A DNA stretch of 23,076 nt. Source: Paramacrobiotus richtersi. Taxonomy: Eukaryota > Tardigrada > Eutardigrada > Parachela > Macrobiotidae. The notes under the pieces are model-generated. The model was not told the DNA's origin. It did not search any database and was given only the letters and a program-made list of their open reading frames with translations. Each line of letters starts with the position of its first letter. Within the stretch, counting starts at the first letter, position 1. Where the stretch lies: the NCBI GenBank assembly GCA_034698045.1, contig JAQGAU010000867.1, forward strand, positions 1-23,076. The letters run 5' to 3'. The translations under genes were made by a program, and so were the position numbers. Below are positions 9,696 to 19,308 of the stretch, piece by piece.

Positions 9696-12368
9696 ATGGC
9701 AGGATTGCAAGCTCGTGTGGAAGGTGCCGGAAGTCGCTCTGGAATAGCTGAAAAAATGCTGCGGAAAGGAGATCAAAACCTGACTGAAGCAGAAACGGCG
9801 TTGAACGGGACTGATCTACAGAGAAACGATGTAAATCGAGCCTTTGTGAAATGTTCTTCACCCATTTTAATTAATTTTTAATTGCAGGACTAGTTGCTAA
9901 AATCGGCGTCATATATTTTTTAAAACAAATATTATACAATATAAAAAAATTGTATGCAATTGTGTTAGCATTAAAATTAAACCAATATTAATCTTTCAGT
10001 TATTACAAGACAGTACTATGCAGCTCCCGCTGCATATTAGCGTCAGTAATATTTTTTTTGTCCAAATTTGGTATCATTCGACTTAACTCGTCGAGTTCTA
10101 TCGAATGGTGAAACATTTGGTCTTATTACTATCTTTACCCCACCCCCCCTTCTTCGGCTTAAATATTACAAGACAGTACTATGCAGCTCCCGCTGCATAT
10201 TAGCGTCAGTAATATTTTTTTGGTCCAAATTTGGTATCATTCGACTCAGCTCGTCGAGTTCTATCGAATGGTGCAACATTTGGTCTTATTACTATCTTTA
10301 CCCCACCCCCCCTTCTTCGGCTTAAATATTACTGACTTAACTGACTTAATTAACAAGTTAATTTTGATGGTTCTTTATAGAAAATGCCGCATCAGGCCGT
10401 TCCGCTGGACGCCGTGGACAGCGGCACCGTATGCCGGTCAGTGCAGGATATCAACATTAGCCGGATGCGTGCCCAGTTTCAGGTCGATTTGGAAGCTGCG
10501 CGTAGTGACTTTGAGAATCAGCTGGCCGGAGTGTATCAGCGGAAGGTACGTGTTTTCGGGCATTTACATCGAAAACGTTGCCTTGTCAATTTCACAGATT
10601 TTGTCCCTTCATTCTGCGACGACAATATTAACCATTAAATTAACAGAATTGTTTTATTATCCACCAATTGCTGATCTAATCTTGGAGTTTATTGTAAATT
10701 TGCTCCATTTTCATCTGCTTTGTTTACCGGAAGTGTGTTGTTGTTTTGTTTCTACTTTTCAACGATATAATAATCCAGTGTAAGATGTGTCTTTTGCAGT
10801 TGGACGACGCGGAAAGCCAGCTGCGCATCATGCAGCAGCACCGGGATAGTGCCACTAACAGCTGCCGCGAGATGTCCCAACAACTGGAAGCTCTGCATAA
10901 AACGGTAGGTTGACTACAGTATATTCGAACAACTAATTATTAGCTTAGCTGAATATAATTTACATTTTTATAAAGAATATTTTCATCTTTAAATTGCTAT
11001 CAAGTTGGTTATCTTGAGCAGAATCGTGAGCAGCAGGATGAGTTGAGACGGCTGCGGGATGAATACCAAAGATACGTAGAACAGACTGAGAAGCAGATGA
11101 GCGAAATGTCCGCAACGCTTCGCGGCACCACTGAACGCTACCAACAGGTTGTCGAGGAGAAAGAGCGGCTGGTCGAGCTGCATGCCAACGTCTCGGCGGG
11201 GATCAAGGCGTACGATGTCGCGAAGAAAGAGGAGGACGTGCGGTAAGGCTTCACGTCTGAGGATTTAGTTTGTTAACGAGAAAATGCATATTCTCATGTA
11301 ATTCTGACTTGTCTAGCTAATGACATTTTCCCCTTGTTAACAAAATGTCTCGCCTATACTTTTTTATCACATGTACAGGGGGTGTTTGTTTAGTTGTTTA
11401 AGAGTTTGATGTACATATTCCATTATTTTCTTCCTTGTCCTTATTTTTCGTGTGGAAGTTATTCTTTCGGCCCGTTTGTCGACAAATGCTGGATTTGCAG
11501 TGTGGATACTGCGACGCCGGAACGGTCTTCCGGCCTGGATTCGCGCGTACCGAAGCGGAAACGGCCGGATGTGAGCGCATCGAGACTGACGTCCTCGGCC
11601 AGCCGGTGGAACAGTGTGGCGCCTTCATCCTCCGCCCGCTCGGAGACGCCACACACAGCCTCCGCCAGCCGGTCTCCCTGCGGTGACAGGATTCGCCTTC
11701 GGCAAGCAGATGCCGGAAAGGACATCCGCACGGAGAATCCCGGCGAACAGGTGCGCAAAGTGATTCTTTGGCTAGAATCAAGATTACACGAAAAACCAAA
11801 AAAAACTGCTACAGATAAATTAAAGTATTATTAAAGTTAAGTTGTTATCTGGAATGACACGCTGTACAATCCGCAGACACCGGGGAGTGAATCTGAAATG
11901 TCCAACCCATCCGAAACACCGGGAGGTGGTATTGACTTGGGGCACACCCATTGGGTAACGACAGGCATTCCAGTACGCATCACACGCCATGACGATCTGA
12001 GTCTGCTGAACATGATCGGCTTTGTCAGATCAACCACCGGGACAATGTGCTCAGTCGTTCTTCTTGACAAAGATAAGGTGATCAATATCGAGACGGCCAA
12101 CCTGGTTCCCATTGCCACATCTCCCCGAGAGATGGTAAATACACTGCAAGCGGGACACCGATTCTTTCGGCAACTGCACGACTGTAGTTTACCTCGTGTT
12201 ATCGCGTTTCAGGTTATTCTTGCAGATGGACGAGAAATTTATGGGAAAGTGGTGTCTATGGAAGGCGGGGATGTTGTTTTTCAACCGGAGAATTCTGATT
12301 TGCTTGTATACTTACGATCTTGTGGAGACGATATGCCAGCTGTTCATTATGACAGTATGTTACTGTGA
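9696..12368 (+). CDS. Copy A: lamin-like coiled-coil rod + NLS + shortened Spt5-type KOW
   Basis: Exons are 9696-9830, 10381-10545, 10800-10904, 11022-11242, 11501-11750, 11877-12134 and 12213-12368 (429 residues). All introns are GT..AG, and exons 2-4 have exactly the sizes seen in copy B. Residues ~46-209 are a coiled coil; motifs MRAQFQVDLEAARSDFENQL, LDDAESQLR and YQQVVEEKERL lead to SAGIKAYDVAKKEEDVR. The latter resembles the intermediate-filament rod end (EIATYRKLLEGEE) with a short insertion. A Ser-rich tail follows with VPKRKRPD (about 229), placed as the NLS is in lamins. Residues ~293-429 match the Spt5 C-terminus: HWVTTGIPVRI, GTMCSVVLLDKDKVINI, then VILADGREIYGKVVSMEGG. The KOW end present in copy B is missing after PENSD and replaced by ~22 residues read from former 3' UTR. 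No lamin-tail domain or CaaX box is seen. The protein is probably nuclear. Homology to lamin is moderate, to Spt5 strong. Confidence 0.7.
10001..10327. repeat. Two tandem 163-bp repeats in intron 1 of copy A
   Basis: The unit starting TATTACAAGACAGTACTATG at 10001 starts again at 10164 and is nearly identical, so the duplication is recent. Each unit contains a perfect hairpin, ATGCAGC-TCCC-GCTGCAT, a second imperfect hairpin around ATTCGAC..TCGAAT, and a C-rich tract CCCCACCCCCC. The longer open frames in this intron come only from this repeat. Copy B lacks it. Confidence 0.85.
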
Positions 12369-13464
12369 TGGAGTGTTTGGGTCTTTACAATGGTATCTTC
12401 TTGTGTTTATCAGCGGTAATAACAGTGAGGTTTATCGGGGTGTAACCTCATAATTAACAAGTACAACACAGACTGTACTGCACAGTACACTGTTTTTAAA
12501 GTACTGCCTTTGAAATCGAAATAATATGCTGCACACTTGTGCTACTTCTACAATATATTTATATATTCTTCACACAGGTATTTACTTTTTCTGATTGGAA
12601 GCCGTGCTTTTTGAAGACACTGAAATGGCTGAATAAGATCCATTTCGAACTTTTATTTATTTATTTCATTCTTAAGCAGACAACCCGTTTCCGGGACTCG
12701 AGTCTGTTTGACAAATGCAATCATAACTGATAACAGATATGACAACACATTACGCTAGGGTCACAGAGGAAAGCGCACGTTTGAAAACAGCTCAGGTTGG
12801 AACTACGCAGAACATCACTGGAGGCAATGAATGCAAACTTGGTTTAGGTATCTTCGACAGGAAGTCATCGATTCCTTCAGGAAGTTGATAATTATGAATG
12901 TCCTTTGATCCATGTTTTTGCGTTTGTCATTGCAAGCGACCCGAGTCCTGTCTGACGCTTGAACGTGTCTTACGCTGTTTGCTGGTCCTTAATTAACTTA
13001 TTATTACTGTAGGACGTACACCTCGGTGCTCATGCGGTGCAAGCAAGCTCAAAGTCTCGAAATTTGGCTTTGTTGACAGTTGCCCGGAAAGCAGGTGTCG
13101 ACACTCCGCAAACTCCGATAAAAATAACATTGTGGTTGTGTTAAAGGATTTCTCTCTCTGTTGGGAACTAGAAACTTGCTCTGGCTCTTATTCTTCGTTG
13201 TTACCTGCGTTAGAGCGTCTTTTTCTAAACTGACCAGACGTTTGAGTGCCACCAGATGGCTTAATGTCTGCTCGAAGGAAATAAATAAAATAAATAACAA
13301 ACTTGTTGTAAACTTGAAAATCCATAACGGAATTATTGCTTTTGGTCATTAATTTAGTGTTAAATGATATCCTTTAATGCCAGTTATTACGCGAAATTAC
13401 AAGAGCGTAGAAGTACGCAATATCAAGTCAGTTAACAACTTAACAAAAAGTCCCTGTCGGGACC
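12369..13464. other. 3' flank of copy A, no supported gene
   Basis: The first bases are former 3' UTR shared with copy B (GTATACTTACGAT). The block near 13005-13145 (GACAGTTGCCCGGAAAGCAG) is similar to 18315-18440 after copy B, so the duplicated unit reaches at least that far. A 49-codon plus frame at 12739-12888 (MTTHYARVTEESARLKTAQV) is protein-like but too short to call. An AATAAA-rich stretch lies at 13279-13298. Confidence 0.4.
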
Positions 13465-13780
13465 GAATCACTAAAAAACGTCATCCAAATTAGCAGAAGG
13501 CGGTGCTGGCCCATTATGGCCATCGCATTGACCCGTACGTTGTGACTGTACGCTGATACGTTGGTAAATGAACTCTTTCGATCTCTTTTTGCCGGTTTCC
13601 TGGTGGAGTTTCTTGGCCAGAATGGACAACAGACGGTGCCCTTCCGGTCCCCACGGTCTTCGAAATCCAGTGGAGAGTACAGCTAATCCCCCATGATGCA
13701 CTGGTATTTCGTAATTTTCACCTGTTCAGCCTGAGTCGCAGCTGCGCCCGATTCCTTTGAAGTCGCTGCAAGGGTAAGCG
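13465..13780 (-). mobile_element. Decayed retroelement 3' end remnant (upstream of copy B)
   Basis: The minus strand encodes WGPEGHRLLSILAKKL and KEFIYQRISVQSQR. This pattern resembles the C-terminal end of reverse-transcriptase polyproteins of non-LTR-like elements, where a W-G-x-E block is followed by Q-R-I-S. No RT core or terminal repeats are visible. It is a short broken fossil. A relative lies upstream of copy A at 8100-8480. The family is uncertain. Confidence 0.35.
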
Positions 13781-13974
13781 GTGGTAATTAACGGTTGATA
13801 TGCGCGTTGCATAGCAGGTCAGCATTTGCCCCCACTCAAAGGGGGCCAGCGTAACTCCATCCGGTCGTTTACCGTCCTTCCGTGAAACTCCCGGTGTCTC
13901 AAGTTCAGTACGATTGTTTACAGATTTAAAGCAGTCTCCAAATTTGTAAGTCCACTATGTAGCTAAATCGGTGT

Positions 13975-14100
13975 CCATCTTTATGTGTCCCGCCCATGAA
14001 ATTTTCCCGCCAGCGCTCTTCCACTGCCGCACACAAAATACAGTCAGCGTGAGTACACCAATGGATTTCACAACTCTGACAAAAAAATCGCTTGAGTTGT
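13975..14100 (+). promoter_or_regulatory. Conserved upstream block of copy B with E2F-like site
   Basis: This is nearly the same as 8570-8680 in copy A. TTTTCCCGCC is at 14002-14011, preceded by CCCGCCCATG. A GTGAGT follows CAGTCAGC, so this may also be a first, possibly untranslated, exon. Upstream of it, 13781-13974 is unique sequence with a CCCCCactcaaaGGGGG hairpin. Confidence 0.4.
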
Positions 14101-14413
14101 AAATGAATGTTTATCTTTTTGAAAGATCTTTTGAAGAGTTTTGCACATTTGTCTGGTTTTCTGTTTTTCGTCAGTTAACATCTGTGTATAGCCATTTTTT
14201 TTACGTTTCACTGTTTCCTCAGAAGTGTGATCTCGTGCGGCCCATTGAACAGGTGAACACGATCCCAGTCTCCCAGAACCCCAAAGGTTCCCTGAACGGA
14301 CAAGCTGTGAAATTGTTTTGCAGCCATAGAATCAGAGCGTGATGTTTTTTTGTCTCTTTCAAACGAAATTCCTTGAATCATGGCGGTTTTCCAACAGAAC
14401 TGTTGGTTGTTAG

Positions 14414-14569
14414 GTACTGTTGGCGCCGCAAAAAGGACGAACGAAGCGCTGCTTGAGTCGCATGCAGCTAGCGCTTACCGCGAACAGGTGCGCCAGCTGA
14501 ATCTCGCCCTGGACCAGGAAAACACCGAGAAAGCCGAACGCAGAACGAACTGGAGCAGCGTAAGAGCAG
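14414..14569 (+). pseudogene. Upstream coiled-coil exon of copy B, frame-damaged
   Basis: The exon follows TTGTTAG and ends at AGCAG|GTACGT. It encodes AAKRTNEALLESH and REQVRQLNLALDQENTEKAE, with coiled-coil spacing like lamin coil 1B. Near its end the frame differs by one base from the frame that would join MAGLEA in phase 2 (residues TQNELEQRKS are in the other frame). It is therefore probably no longer part of the protein unless translation starts elsewhere. Confidence 0.5.
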
Positions 14570-15153
14570 GTACGTTTACGGGTATTCGGTGTTTTTTGCT
14601 GCCAGCTGCTTTGTAGTACAGAAATTTGGTATGATAATTGAGGGTGATAATTAGAAAAATTTTATTGATAATTAAAAACAAATAATTGAGTTATAATTCA
14701 GATAATTCTGTGATTCTTACTATGAGATAATTCTATGATTCACTGAAAATGCAAAACATTCTCCGTAGTTGTAGTCGTCACCGGTAAAATTCAAATACGA
14801 GTTTACCTTACTTTATAAAAACAAATCGGCTCAGAGTTGCAATTAATAAAAAAATAAACAAATAGAAATCAAATTAGCATTACAGTAAATAATCATATGA
14901 CCGGTACGAGTAGACGCCGGAAAATAGAATATAAGGTTTAAACAGTTTGTTTTAAAATTAAATTAATGAGGTAACTGGAAAATGGATAGTTAAAACAAAC
15001 GGAAATTTAATAGCTAATGGTATAAATCCGTTACTCCGCGATACCAGCTGTGAACCGTAAACAGTGAGTTAACGATACTTATTTGAAGTTTTTAAGCGAA
15101 ATCGCCTACTTCTAGTGACTATGTAAGTGACCAAAAGTGTTGTTTTTTCTAGT
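14570..15153. other. Intron or 5' flank before the copy B start exon
   Basis: AT-rich, low-complexity sequence with repeated GATAATT motifs, ending in a pyrimidine tract and TTTTTTCTAG acceptor just before ATG 15154. No gene is seen. Confidence 0.5.
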
Positions 15154-17852
15154 ATGGCGGGACTGGAAGCTCGTGTGGAAGGTGCCGGAAGTGACCTGAC
15201 TGAAGCAGAAACAGCATTGCACCAGACTGATCCGCAGAAAAACGATGTGAATCAAGTCGTCTTACAATATTCTTCACGAATTATAGTTTTTAATTGCCAG
15301 ATTAGTTGTTAAAATCGGCGTTACATATTTAAAAAAAAATTGTTGTAGATGTAAAAAAAAAAAAAAGTTTTTCACATTAAAATTGATTAACTGATTATTG
15401 TTTCAGTTATTAAAAGTTGATGGTTTTTGTAGAAAATACAGCGTCAGGCCGTTCCGTTGGATGTCGTAGACAGCGGCAGCGCACGCCGCTCCGTCCAGGA
15501 TGCCAACATTAGCCGCGTGCGTGCCCAGTTTCAGGTCGATTTGGAAGCTGCGCGCAGTGATTTTGAGAATCAGCTGACCGGAGTGTATCAGCGGAAGGTA
15601 CGTGTTTTCGGGCATTTACATCGACCAAAACGTCTAGCCAATTTCGCAGACTTTTTCCTTCATTTTGCGACTACAGTGTTGACCATTAATTAATAAATAA
15701 TACTTCTATTCTCCAAAAACTCCAGCAAATTTTTAGCGTGGAGTTTATGGTGAATTTTTTCCATTTTCGTCTGGCGTGTTGACCGGAAGTGTGTTGTTCA
15801 CTTGTTTCTACTTTTCATCGATATAATAACCTAGTGTAAGATCACTAAGATGTGTCTTTTGTGCAGTTGGACGACGCGGAAAGACAGTTGCGCACCATGC
15901 AGCAGCACCTGGACAAGGCCACTAACAGCTGTCGCGAAATGTCCCAACAGCTGGCTGCTGTGCAGAAAACTGTAGGTTTTCCATATTAAAAAAGACACTC
16001 ATTATTAAATTAACAGTTAACTGAATGTAGCTTCCAATATTCCGTCAGACTGATTTAATAAAAAATATAATTTACATTTTTTATAAGGAATATTTTCTTC
16101 CTTAAATTGCTATCAAGTTGGATATCTTTGAACAGAATCGTGACCAGCAGGATGAGCTGGGCCGGCTGCGTGACGAGTGCGACAAGTACAAACAACAGAC
16201 CGAACAGCAGACGATGGAAATGGCGAAAATGCTCCATGACACCACCGCACGCTACCAACAGGTCGTGGAGGAGAAAGAGCGGCTGGCCGAGCTGCATGCC
16301 AGCATCTCGGCGGGGATCAGAGCGTACGATGCCCTGAAGAAAGGGGATGGAAAGCGGTAAGGACTCACTTCCGAAAATTTTTTGCTAACGGGAAAATCTA
16401 ATTTTCTACATTTTGCTGGCATTTCTATTTTGTAAAACAATTTTCCAAAAATAGTTTCATGGTTTTTATCATGAGCTACCAGGGTTCTGGTAGCTTATTT
16501 TCATTATTTTCCATATGGCTTTTACACTTATCCTACGGTCAAAGGTCACTTGAGAATTGGATGTATGGTAGTATTTTATTGTTTGGACTCGTTTTGTGTG
16601 TTGCTTCGAGTTTCAACTGACAGCGGATGTTGCGGTGTGGGTAACGCGTCGCCGGAATCCCTTACCGATCAGAATTCGCGCGTTCCGAAGCGGAAGCGAC
16701 CGGATGTGAGCTCATCGAGGACGACAGCCTCGGCCAGCCGGGTCGACAGTATGGCGCGTGCACACTCCCCGCATCCGGTAACGGCACGCCCAGCCTCCAC
16801 CAGCCGATCTCGCATCAGTGACAGGATTCGCCTTATGCAAGGAAAGACCGGACAGGATATTGGCACGGAGCATACCGGCAAAAAGGTGTGCAAAGCCCTT
16901 CTTTGGCTAGAATCAGAATAACACGTAGATAAGAAAACATAAAACATCGATATATATTTTGTGCTACAAACTGAAAGCTAAAGCAGTTAACTGGAATGAC
17001 AAACACAACAATTACAGTTGTTCAAATTTATTGTAGATTATTTAATTAACAAGGGTATATATAAATGTAAATGCGGGTAAAGCTCGGATAAATAAATACA
17101 AAATAGGAGTTCGCTTCGGTTAATTGTGAAGTGTTGTTATGGCACAGGAAATGATGTTGTGGTCTATATAGGCTCCGGAGTCGCCGGGCGTTAATTTCGA
17201 TCTCCAGACGCCTGGTATTTACGGAAGTGATTCATTCAGCGCCCCTTCTCCATACTATCCGGCGCCACCACGCTATGATGCCAATGGTGCTGGATTATCG
17301 TCGTATGATTCTTGCATTCAATCTCCAGGAATGGGTTACATGCCGGGTGGCGCAACACCGTCGCCGTACAGTCCGCCGGCACCAAGCTACGAATCTGGCA
17401 TGGACCATCCTTCTGCGACGCCATGGGCTCACACCGATTGGGTCACGACAGACATTCAAGTGCGCATCAAACGCCATGACGTTCGGAGTCTGGTGAACAT
17501 GATCGGCTATGTCAGGTTGGCCGTCGGGACAATATGCTCAGTCTTCCTTCCTGACAAGGATGATGCGATCACGATCATGGCAGGCAACCTGGAACCCATT
17601 ACCCCGTCTCGCGGAGATATGGTAAATGTACTACATCGAAAGTCAAGGCTACATCTAAGTTTCTACTTCGACTATCGTTTTAACTTTATCGCATTTCAGG
17701 TCAGAGTTATTCTTGGAGATGAGCGGGGAATGTGCGGGAAGATGTTGTCTGCGGAAGGTAGGGATGCTGTTTTCAAAGCGGAGAAATCTGAGCAGAATTT
17801 ATTGAAGATTGTGCCGTGGAACTATCTGTGCCGCTTGGCTCCAGCCATTTGA
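15154..17852 (+). CDS. Copy B: lamin-like coiled-coil rod + NLS + Spt5 CTR2 and terminal KOW
   Basis: Exons are 15154-15246, 15433-15597, 15867-15971, 16136-16356, 16624-16885, 17172-17621 and 17700-17852 (482 residues). Residues ~32-195 are a coiled coil (VRAQFQVDLEAARSDFENQL; YQQVVEEKERLAELHASI) ending SAGIRAYDALKKGDGKR, similar to the intermediate-filament rod end. The tail carries VPKRKRPD (about 215-222), a nuclear-localisation-like motif. Residues ~283-390 are Pro/Ser/Tyr/Gly rich (DLQTPGIYGSDSFSAPSPYY, TPSPYSPPAPSY), like the Spt5 CTR2. Then come DWVTTDIQVRI, GTICSVFLPDKDDAITI, NLEPITPSRGDM, VRVILGDERG and NYLCRLAPAI, matching the last KOW of metazoan Spt5 throughout. Spt5 is the DSIF elongation factor on RNA polymerase II; here only its C-terminus is present, without NGN or earlier KOWs. 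ATG 15154 is chosen because the upstream exon is out of frame. Tethering of a filament-like protein to the transcription machinery is inference. Confidence 0.75.
17172..17852 (+). other. Spt5-derived C-terminal module of copy B (two exons)
   Basis: The module is contained in two exons, 17172-17621 and 17700-17852, split by a 78-nt intron between the first KOW half (ending SRGDM) and the second half (starting VRVILGDERG). It begins at a phase-0 acceptor (TATATAG). Copy A has the same two-exon structure at 11877-12134 and 12213-12368, also with a 78-nt intron. The CTR-like Tyr/Pro stretch is long in B and nearly absent in A, where only TPGSESEM and SETPGGG remain. Module boundaries coincide with phase-0 introns, which would ease exon shuffling. 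Confidence 0.75.
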
Positions 17853-18906
17853 ATCTGAGTGCTTTGGCACTGCGCCGTTTTGAAGACGTTTTTCAGGGGG
17901 GATACAAAACAGTTTGTTTGTATACTTACGATTTTTTGGATGTGATCTGCTAACCACCTGTTAACCATGATACTGTACTGATGTGAGTGTGGGAAATCTT
18001 TATATACATATAATTAGTTAGCAGAACCTAATATTATGGTAGTATCTTCTTGTGTACTTGTCGGTCGTAAAATGATTCTGTACGAGCAGTGAAACTTTCG
18101 GACTGGGGTCTTTTGATTTCGGAATGGACTTTCGGTTCGGAATGGTCTTTTGATTAACGTATGAATCACTGTATACACGGATGTTATCCGAGTAATAATC
18201 CGACTATGATTTCGGAAATGTTCAGGAGTCATTCTGGCAATACAATGCACACAGATCGTCTATCACGTGATATGTAATTACGTGGCACAATCGGTATGTG
18301 CCGGCCCTTATACATTATTAACTTATTATTGCATTACAGATGTAAAGTCAGCTTGAAATTTAGCTTTGCTGATAGTTGCCCAGAAAACAGATGCCGAAAC
18401 ACCGAAAACTCACATGAAAACGTGTTATTGTAGACTTGATTTATGTATGGACAAGGCAGGTGACCTTGGTATGGATTTATCGACCGAAGCGGAGCGCTAT
18501 ATTCGGTGAAAATGGGTTTCTTTGTCCGTCCCGTCGGACACGGTATGCCGTGGACAACGGCATCCAAAGTGAGTACTACACGCGTGAAAGTTAATTAATA
18601 ACTGTTGTCAACACTTATCGGTCTGCATATTCTGAACGCTCGAACGCTTCACTACCAACGCATGCTGAAAGCGCTATTTGTTCAGCTCTTTTTACCAACA
18701 AAAATAACAACAACAAAAGCCAGGCTCACCTGGCGCAACCCTTACCGCAACATAGTTTTCTGTAGGAAAAAAAGGTAAACCTGCTGTACATCTCTAGAAA
18801 CAATTAAACAAAAGCCTTAACAATAGAACCATTTGAACAATTTCGTGTTTAACAATCAAAAAATACAAGATAGTCGGTTAGAGTGGAGCACTGTCATCCC
18901 TATCCG
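17853..18906. other. 3' flank of copy B and spacer
   Basis: 3' UTR sequence shared with A (GTATACTTACGAT near 17920) is followed by AT-rich DNA. The block 18315-18440 (GATAGTTGCCCAGAAAACAG) is homologous to the region after copy A. From about 18441 to 18906 the sequence is unique, and no gene is supported. Open frames at 18014-18250 and 18334-18567 on the minus strand are unremarkable. Confidence 0.4.
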
Positions 18907-19308
18907 TTAACGTACCGCCGCCACCCGCGCTGCCTCACCATCACCATGGTCTCGGTCGATGATGAACGCGACCCGCTTTCTCTGCATCTCATTCGTCCAG
19001 TCCTCGTAGCCCTCCTCCACAACGTCGCCCGCTGTCCCGTTCTTATACTTAACATAGCGAACGCCCCGTCGCGGATACTTGCCGAGAAGGTAGTCGTGTC
19101 GATCCTGTGGGTTGAACGCCCCAATGCGCCATTTAGTGCACGGCAAACGGAGCACCGGTTTACCCTCTTTGGGCAGGATACCCAACATGTGGTCGACGGC
19201 ATGGTCACGCCGGCCAATGCCCTTGATTGGCTTCTGGCAGATGCCGCAGTAATAGAGATAACCACCCCGATCCTTAATGTCTTTGGCCAGTTTATCGTTG
19301 CGGATCTC
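18907..19308 (-). CDS. Copy D C-terminal exon: zinc-finger-like module
   Basis: Read on the minus strand from 19308, after a CTGCTAG acceptor, this exon gives 133 residues in phase 0 and ends at TAA (18909-18907). It encodes YYCGICQKPIKGIGRRDHAV, then DH, a C-x2-C-x11-H-x3-H pattern, one residue shorter than the usual C2H2 linker. Next come KWRIGAFNPQDRHDYLLGKY and basic/Tyr-rich residues, ending GDGEAARVAAVR. It occupies the position of the Spt5 module in A and B. I do not recognise the family beyond the zinc-ligand pattern. A second minus frame, with stop at 18900-18902, and a plus-strand frame are also open across this GC-rich stretch; the chosen frame is the one with protein-like composition and the phase expected for the family. 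Confidence 0.5.
   Translation of the reverse strand, partial: EIRNDKLAKDIKDRGGYLYYCGICQKPIKGIGRRDHAVDHMLGILPKEGKPVLRLPCTKWRIGAFNPQDRHDYLLGKYPRRGVRYVKYKNGTAGDVVEEGYEDWTNEMQRKRVAFIIDRDHGDGEAARVAAVR

Noticed and set aside
10181-10783. Plus-strand 200-codon frame through intron 1 and exon 2 of copy A
   Set aside because: It reads the tandem repeat and the wrong frame of exon 2; the coiled-coil frame is conserved in copies B and C.
11394-11834. Unspliced reading of the copy A tail as a separate small gene
   Set aside because: The TTTGCAG acceptor at 11500 and the donor after ACAG at 11750 match those of the other copies, so it is an internal exon.
9696-17852. Tropomyosin- or golgin-type generic coiled coil as the identity of the rod
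   Set aside because: Not excluded, but the rod-end motif and the NLS placed right after it fit the lamin/IF order better.
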